A stretch of 64,000 bases of DNA from Hemileia vastatrix (lineage: Eukaryota; Basidiomycota; Pucciniomycetes; Pucciniales; Zaghouaniaceae): positions 21,472,683 to 21,536,682 of the forward strand of contig JASXTE010000002.1 in NCBI GenBank assembly GCA_030280995.1, in the 5' to 3' direction. Below are positions 58,844-64,000 of this stretch, piece by piece; the stretch's first letter is position 1; each line of letters starts with the position of its first letter. A model generated the notes under the pieces. The model was not told the origin of the DNA. It saw only the letters and a program-made list of their open reading frames with translations, and ran no database searches. The translations under genes and the position numbers were made by a program.

Positions 58844-59943
58844 ATGTGTATTAAATATGATCCTAAATTTAAGGTGAAAGCTGTAATGGCTTCATTAGAT
58901 GGTGACTCATTAGATGAGATCAACTTGAAAAATGGCTCATTGATTAATCAAAACTCTTTACACCATTAGCTCCAGCTGTATGAAAGCACACGAGCTGTGG
59001 TGACACACCCTTCCACTTATCTCAAATGTAGACAGCCATTCAAAATTTTGGATGAACAACGTGACTTCTTGGAGAAGATTCTGGCATTTGAACCTACAAA
59101 ATATCAGTGTCAATTACAAACAGAATTGCGGGAAAAGCATGACTTAGATGTCTCTCAAACTACTATTTATGAGGAGCTTGTGGTTTGTCTTCACATGAGT
59201 AAAAAGGTGTTGAAAAAGTTTCATCCAAAGCAGGATTACAATAGAAGGATTGTTTATATGTCAGTAATTGGTGAATATGATCCATCTTTCCTTGTATTCA
59301 CAGGTAAGCTTTATTTGTTTACAAATATTTCTCAGTCTTATACTCATTAGTTTCTTCTTCAATACCAGATGAATCAGGAATATCTATGGAAGAGGTTGGC
59401 TGTGATGATGGGTGGGCAAAAGTAGGTGACCAAACAAAAAGGATTCCAAAGCCTACAAGTAAATTCAGATTCAACATAATTCCTGCTGTATCTTTATCTG
59501 GTCTAGTTGCATCTACAATTCAAACCAAAATTGTTTGTAGAGTGCATTTCGAATTTTATCTGGAAAATATCCTGGTATGTTTTTTTTTCTTACTTGGTGG
59601 TGGTATTTATGTTTGTTATTTGTTGTTTTAACAGCTTCCAATGATGTCTCATTTTCCTGGACCCAATAGTGTACTAGTGATGGACAATGCAGCCTTCCAT
59701 CATGGAGGCCAAATTTTAGAAATAGTTGAAAAATTTAAATGTCGACTAGTTTATCTACCTGCGTATTCTCCAGATCTAAACCCAATTGAAAATTCTTTCC
59801 AAGTTTTGAAATCTAACTTGCAACATTATGCACACTTATCAGGAGATCAAGGTGATGATGATATTATAAGATTATTTATTGAGATGTTCTTCACCAAAGA
59901 ATTAATGCATGGTCTTTTTAAAGCTAGTGGTTATATTGAGTGA
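58844..59943 (+). pseudogene. Tc1-like transposase with premature stop
   Basis: Exons 58844-59303, 59369-59574 and 59635-59943 correspond one to one with copy 1; introns are GT-AG. Codon 42 is TAG (58967-58969) where copy 1 has Trp, so TGG to TAG is likely. The rest is open and keeps the DD34E residues (FTDESG across the junction, VMDNAAFHHGG, SPDLNPIEN). Only this stop prevents a 324-residue product. Confidence 0.85.
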
Positions 59944-59949
59944 AATAAT

Positions 59950-60312
59950 TTATTTTAGAATATTAATGATTTTATTTATAATGTACTTTTTTACGTAATT
60001 TTCATGGGGAGAGTGGCCAGAGAAACATTGTGTGAGCACAGTGGCCTGGGCTCTGGGGAGTCTAGCCAGCGCCAGTATTTATGAAATATAATATTATATT
60101 AGATATTTAGAATTAAAATTTTTCCAACAAACTCATGATTACAACTCATCACTCATCCAAATTTGAAAATAATATGTTAAATATTTTATATTTATTCATT
60201 TCTCAGACAGTTAATAAAGTAATTAAAAAGTGGGGATCATCGTGTGTAGAAAGTTGAATAAAACTGTATGATCATAATTTACATCTTTACCTAGCCACAA
60301 CAAAGATTCAGG
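59950..60312. other. Spacer between convergent genes of copy 2
   Basis: Mostly AT-rich, with one GC-richer patch (60005-60080, TGGCCTGGGCTCTGGGGAG). It probably holds the 3' ends of both transcripts. Confidence 0.4.
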
Positions 60313-61810
60313 TTACTTACCCTTTGCACGTTTCTTGAGCTTCTGAAGCTCCTTAACATGAGCACTATATGATTTGGAGGTGCAGACACATGCTCTTGCT
60401 AGCGCATCAGGTATTCCCACCTCAATCAATTCTTGCGGAGTATAATCTACTAAATATGGCCAGTGCGTAAGTCCCAATTTCCCAAGTCCATCTTGCAGTT
60501 TAGAGTTTTCAATATTGACACATGCTTTCTTGAAGAAAGCTTCAATTGAGTTAGGGTCTTTGTCTGAAAATGATAGAGGTAATTCTGGTGAGGATGAAGC
60601 TGCTTGAGTTTTGATTTGGACTTCAAGTAAAGAAGAAAATCGTTCACTAGGGCCAGGATCAGAAGAGCATGGTTTTTTAGTAATGCTCTTGTATGCGAAT
60701 TCAGGTGAAATCAGGGGGATCAAGTAAGTCACTTCTTGAGGGTTCGCATTCTGCAAAAATAAATAAGTAAACAACTAAAAAAAGTATAAAAAATAAAATT
60801 ATATGTGAGATAACTTACCATAGCATAAGCCCAAGTTTTAGCCTTCTCAAAAGTTAGGATGAAATATTCTTGTGGATTAGCTGGGTTGATGCAACAGTGA
60901 ACAAGTTCTCCACGTGTGACATCTTTACATTTTTTATGTATTTGAAGCAGCGCCTTGACTCTTTCATAGTGTAGAGCATCCTTTTTCAAGCCCGGTGTTG
61001 GATGTAACTCATTGTTTTTATCTTCTTCTTCTGATTAATCTACTACATTAGACTGCTTCAATTGTTTTATTTGAGATCCCCTCTAAAAAAGTAAAGCAAA
61101 TAAAAAAATTAGAGGAGAGGCAAAAATAATAAATAAAAAAAGGAACAATTACTAAACTTTATTGCAGGTCTGAAATCATTGTGTTCAAGTAAGATAGAAA
61201 CTTTTCGCTTATTGAAAAAAAGTACAGCAAGATTGAGAAATTTGATAAAAATTTCTACACTATTGATTTTTTTCTTCTTCTGAATAGAGAACTCTCTACT
61301 TAGGGGGATAATTCCACACCATGAGAAACTTTTTCAATCAACTTGTTTCTGTATACATGTGGCCAAAATATTTTCTTTTTCATCCTTAATTGTTTGCATT
61401 ACACTTTGGCAAAATAAATCAAGATCATGGTTTGAAGCCTCCCAGACAAATGAGAGCTTTTCTGGCTCGGAATGTATCTTTTCTAATGTAATAGTTTGTT
61501 CTTCATCATTAGACAAACGTTTTTGGGTGATAGTTGGTTTATTCTTGTTATGCATGTAGATTGTGAACTCTATGTAAATAGTAATATGGGCTGAGAAGGA
61601 ATTATCAGATCTGGTAGGAGAGATAAGGTCCAATGTAACATGTGATACAGAATTTTCTATTCGTCCTGAAACTTCAGAAGGAGATGGAAAATCTTTTGGT
61701 CTTGATACTTCAGAAGGTGATACATTGAAGAATTCATAACTGAAGTTTTCCTCATCATTGTTGATGCGGATAATGTAGCTAGGAGGGGGGTTCACAAAGG
61801 GTAAATCCAT
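60313..61810 (-). pseudogene. Second transposon gene, copy 2, decayed
   Basis: Homologue of 3991-5108. The start (MDLPFVNPPPSYIIRINNDE at 61810) resembles the TIR-encoded start of copy 1 (NPPLSPPPFYNDNN). A TGA follows IQKQVD near 61334, a shift comes soon after, and a TAA lies in the middle exon. That exon (61082-60819) keeps CCINPANPQEYFILTF. The last exon (60750-60313) is fully open and keeps LQDGLGKLGLTHWPYLVDYT and VGIPDALARAC. Splice signals are good (GTAAGT at 60818, TTTTGCAG before 60750). Confidence 0.75.
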
Positions 61811-62098
61811 TATTTCTGTATCTAGACATAAACAAGCAAAAAATAAGTAAAAGAATGGAAAAAATGAAATAAAGGAAACAAACTTACTAAATTTTATGAT
61901 CCAGTATTGTGTTTGAGAGTCAGAGAGGTTGGCTTTATCACTGGAAGAGACAACAAAAAAGAAAAAAAATATCAGTGAAAATAGGAAAAATATGACAAAA
62001 AAGAAAAAACAAAAGCAAAGAAAGATTATCTTACCAAAGAAAGAAAACCAGGCGCCAATAGTGGGTGGAAGAGAGGGGTGAAGAAGGGGCTGATACGA

Positions 62099-62708
62099 TC
62101 AAAACGATGGATGAGTGGATAAGGTGGATGGGAGGAGTGAAAACTGGGTAGGGAAGACCGGAAAAAAATATTAGTGGAAATAGGAAAAATATGAACAACA
62201 AAAAATAAAAAATAAAAAATAAAAAACTTACCAATGAAAGAGAACCAGGCGCCAGTAGTGGTGGAAGAGAGGGGTGAGGATGGTGAGGATGGCAACAATG
62301 GCAACAATGGTGAGGAAGGGGCTGATATGATCCAAAGGATAGATGAGTGGATGGGGTGGATGGGAGGAGTGAAAACTGGACGACAAAAAAGAAAAAGAAA
62401 AAACTTTCCAATGAAAGAAAACCAGGCACCAGTAGTGGTCAAAGAGAGGGGTGAGGATGGTGAGGATGGCAAGGAAGGGGTTGATACAATCAAAAGGATA
62501 GATGAGTGGATGAGGTGGATGGGAGGAGGGAAACCTGGGTAGGGGAGACCTGGCGGCAGCATGGTGGTGTGGATCGATTGTTGACTGGTTGCCAAACACT
62601 CACAGATCTGTAATAAATGTCAGATATGTCAGTCTATGTCAGTCGATAATGCTGTGCATAACTCGCCCTTTTGTTGGCTTGCTGCACCAAGAGTTGCCAA
62701 TATGGCTG
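62099..62708 (-). repeat. Right TIR of Tc1-like copy 2
   Basis: Inverse of the left TIR, with the same leader units and intron-like segment. It is about 30 bp longer, owing to small insertions such as CATTGGAAAG. Confidence 0.85.
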
Positions 62709-62874
62709 TAATAACATTGAAATTGGTAAAGCAGAAATGTGAGGGATGCCCAGCACTATGCACAGGAGAGTGTAATAATAATGGAATCCAACACTAATAT
62801 TCATAGAATGGGAGTACAACAGCAAGACTAACATTGATGGAAAGTAGGAGCGAGTAAGAGCTACTTTCAATTTA

Positions 62875-63192
62875 CAGCTAACACTACCAACACCATTCGT
62901 TACGCCTCAAGGCGTAACAAATGCGTAACAGTTGTGTAATGGTTGCATAATAAATACATAACAATCTTTATGTCCCTTAGCAATCAATAATAATTGTTAT
63001 GTATTTGTTACACAACCGTTACGCAACCGTTACCCCGTGTGGCGTAACAGAAAAATTTGGTAGTGTAATCTTGGAAAAGTTGGGGTTGTTTTGCATCCCA
63101 TCCTCAACAAAAATCATGAATTCAGGTCAGCTGACCTATGCTTTTGGCGGAGATGAGAGGCAAGACAACCACAAGATTTCCAGGATTAGCTG
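62875..63192. mobile_element. Tc1-type MITE split by a CACTA MITE
   Basis: The halves 62875-62881 and 63066-63192 join as CAGCTAATCTTGGAAAAGTT and end AATCCTGGAAATC-like (reversed), flanked by TA at 62873-62874 and 63193-63194. About 131 bp without the insert; same family as 6133-6294. Confidence 0.78.
62882..63065. mobile_element. CACTA-type MITE, 184 bp
   Basis: Ends CACTACCAA and TTGGTAGTG, followed inward by TTACGCC inverted repeats. TAA flanks it at 62879-62881 and 63066-63068. The interior is a nearly complete palindrome built from GTAAC / GTTAC words. Confidence 0.82.
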
Positions 63193-63525
63193 TAATTGAG
63201 AGCAGAAAATATCAGGGAAAAATCAGGAAAAAAAGACAGAAAAAGAAAAAAGATTATACTGAAAGTAGCTTCAGAATCTGTTTCCTTTCCGAAACTCAAT
63301 TTATAACATCGTTTCCTTAGTACTTGCCTGTAATAATTTCTGGCTTACTCAAAATAAATTACTGTTTTGTAATTTTTGGCTTTCCAACTTTGATGCTGCT
63401 AGAAATGCAAAATAGAAAATTCTCACCAGTCTAATAAATGCGCGAATAAATCTGTTTGAGCGGTGCAGAACATGTTTGCCGTAGCCGCTTACTTTCAGAG
63501 GAAGTTGAAATTGATTTGAATTCTC

Positions 63526-63929
63526 TTACATTGCCTCCAAGATACTATGGGGACTTTCATGTTGATTATTTTCAGGATACGAATCATCCGCGCAACTAAA
63601 CCGACTGCTATTGGAAAGTTCTCTCTGAAAAAAAAATGAAAAATAAGAGTTTTCAAGCAATTTATTTTTTTATCTGTATGTGAAGGCTTCTGGTAAGAGA
63701 AATTTTGATTTAGGCTAGAAATTCATTCAAACAATAAATTTCTTAGCAACAAGTTTCAAAGAATCATTTATCACCGTTGTTTATGAAGATCAATGCAAAT
63801 TTATGTTTGTTATGATACAATTCTAAAGAAAAAATGGAATTTTTCTATGGACTTTCCGTTTTCGACAAATTAGGAAGGTGATAGACTGTTAAAATATGAA
63901 GAACTAACCTGAGAAGAATTGGTGATAGT
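63526..63929 (-). CDS. Possible 3' exons of a host gene
   Basis: On minus, TTGTTTTTAG|ACT opens a 21-bp stretch (63929-63909, TITNSSQ) that closes at CAG|GTTAGT. A strong TTTTTTTTCAG acceptor then opens 63624-63526, encoding RELSNSSRFSCADDSYPENN onward to a TAA, 32 codons. Composition is less AT-rich than the surroundings. No homology is recognised and the start would lie outside the window, so this is tentative. Confidence 0.28.
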
Positions 63930-64000
63930 CTAAAAACAATGTGAAAAGATCAGAATTTTAATCTGTAACCATTAGCTTTAAGCCTTTTTGTGCTACAATT

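Larger units (their letters stand above)
58149..62708 (+). mobile_element. Two-gene Tc1-like transposon, copy 2 (inactivated)
   Basis: 4560 bp between TA at 58147-58148 and 62709-62710. Ends CAGCCATATTGGCAACTCTT on both sides and inverted repeats of about 580-610 bp. Same gene plan as 1651-5801 but clearly diverged in sequence. Both genes carry stops. Confidence 0.87.

Noticed and set aside
60005..60080. GC-richer patch as a structured RNA
   Set aside because: No clear stem or known RNA motif was found; it lies between convergent transposon genes and is more likely 3' sequence.
62026..62595. Proline/serine-rich frames in the right TIR (and 58258-58778 on the left) as genes
   Set aside because: They come from the repeated pyrimidine-rich leader of the TIR, appear in several frames at once and contain the intron-like segments.

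Overview
The window is AT-rich, intron-bearing eukaryotic DNA packed with transposable elements. Spliceosomal introns of 55-95 bp, Ty3/gypsy polyproteins of a type I associate with rust fungi, and Tc1-, PIF/Harbinger- and CACTA-like elements with their MITEs suggest a filamentous basidiomycete, most likely a rust (Pucciniales) with an expanded genome. That identification is inference; no rRNA, tRNA or housekeeping gene is visible.

Layout. 1-1578: unassigned sequence and a degraded LTR. 1651-5801: an apparently intact Tc1-like transposon with TA target duplications, ~595-bp terminal inverted repeats (TIRs) and two convergent genes: a three-exon DD34E transposase and a second gene of unknown function. 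6133-7210: a nest of small TA-flanked MITEs. 7469-8529: the one convincing host-type gene, a four-exon, cysteine-containing predicted secreted protein with a glycine-rich repeat tail. 8642-9714: two truncated LINE 3' ends. 10105-14044: Harbinger-type MITEs, a solo LTR inserted in one of them, and a 2.7-kb fold-back element. 14583-32600: a broken Harbinger transposase gene interrupted by a nest of decayed minus-strand gypsy elements of one lineage. 33080-38578: a decayed gypsy chromovirus with a MITE in its 5' LTR. 40230-54471: a 14.2-kb CACTA-like element with no transposase, filled with twelve ~605-bp tandem units that each carry a conserved long hairpin, a nested 3.7-kb Harbinger element and an ATGCAT-rich block. 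54990-57503: another broken Harbinger copy split by an LTR, then MITEs. 58149-62708: a second, diverged and inactivated copy of the two-gene Tc1-like element. 62875-63192: a CACTA MITE inside a Tc1-type MITE. 63526-63929: possible last exons of a host gene at the right edge.

How parts work together. The two Tc1-like copies share the same plan: long TIRs holding a leader with an intron-like segment, and a gene reading inward from each end. One promoter-leader sequence duplicated at both ends probably drives both the transposase and the second gene. The second gene keeps its order, exon junctions and a conserved motif in both copies, so it is probably part of the transposon rather than passenger DNA. 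Harbinger-type MITEs share the terminal AGGGGGT and 3-bp ATT/AAT duplications with the nested Harbinger element. CACTA-type pieces share CAC(T/C)A ends and 3-bp duplications. The many clean nested insertions give a relative order of transposition events.
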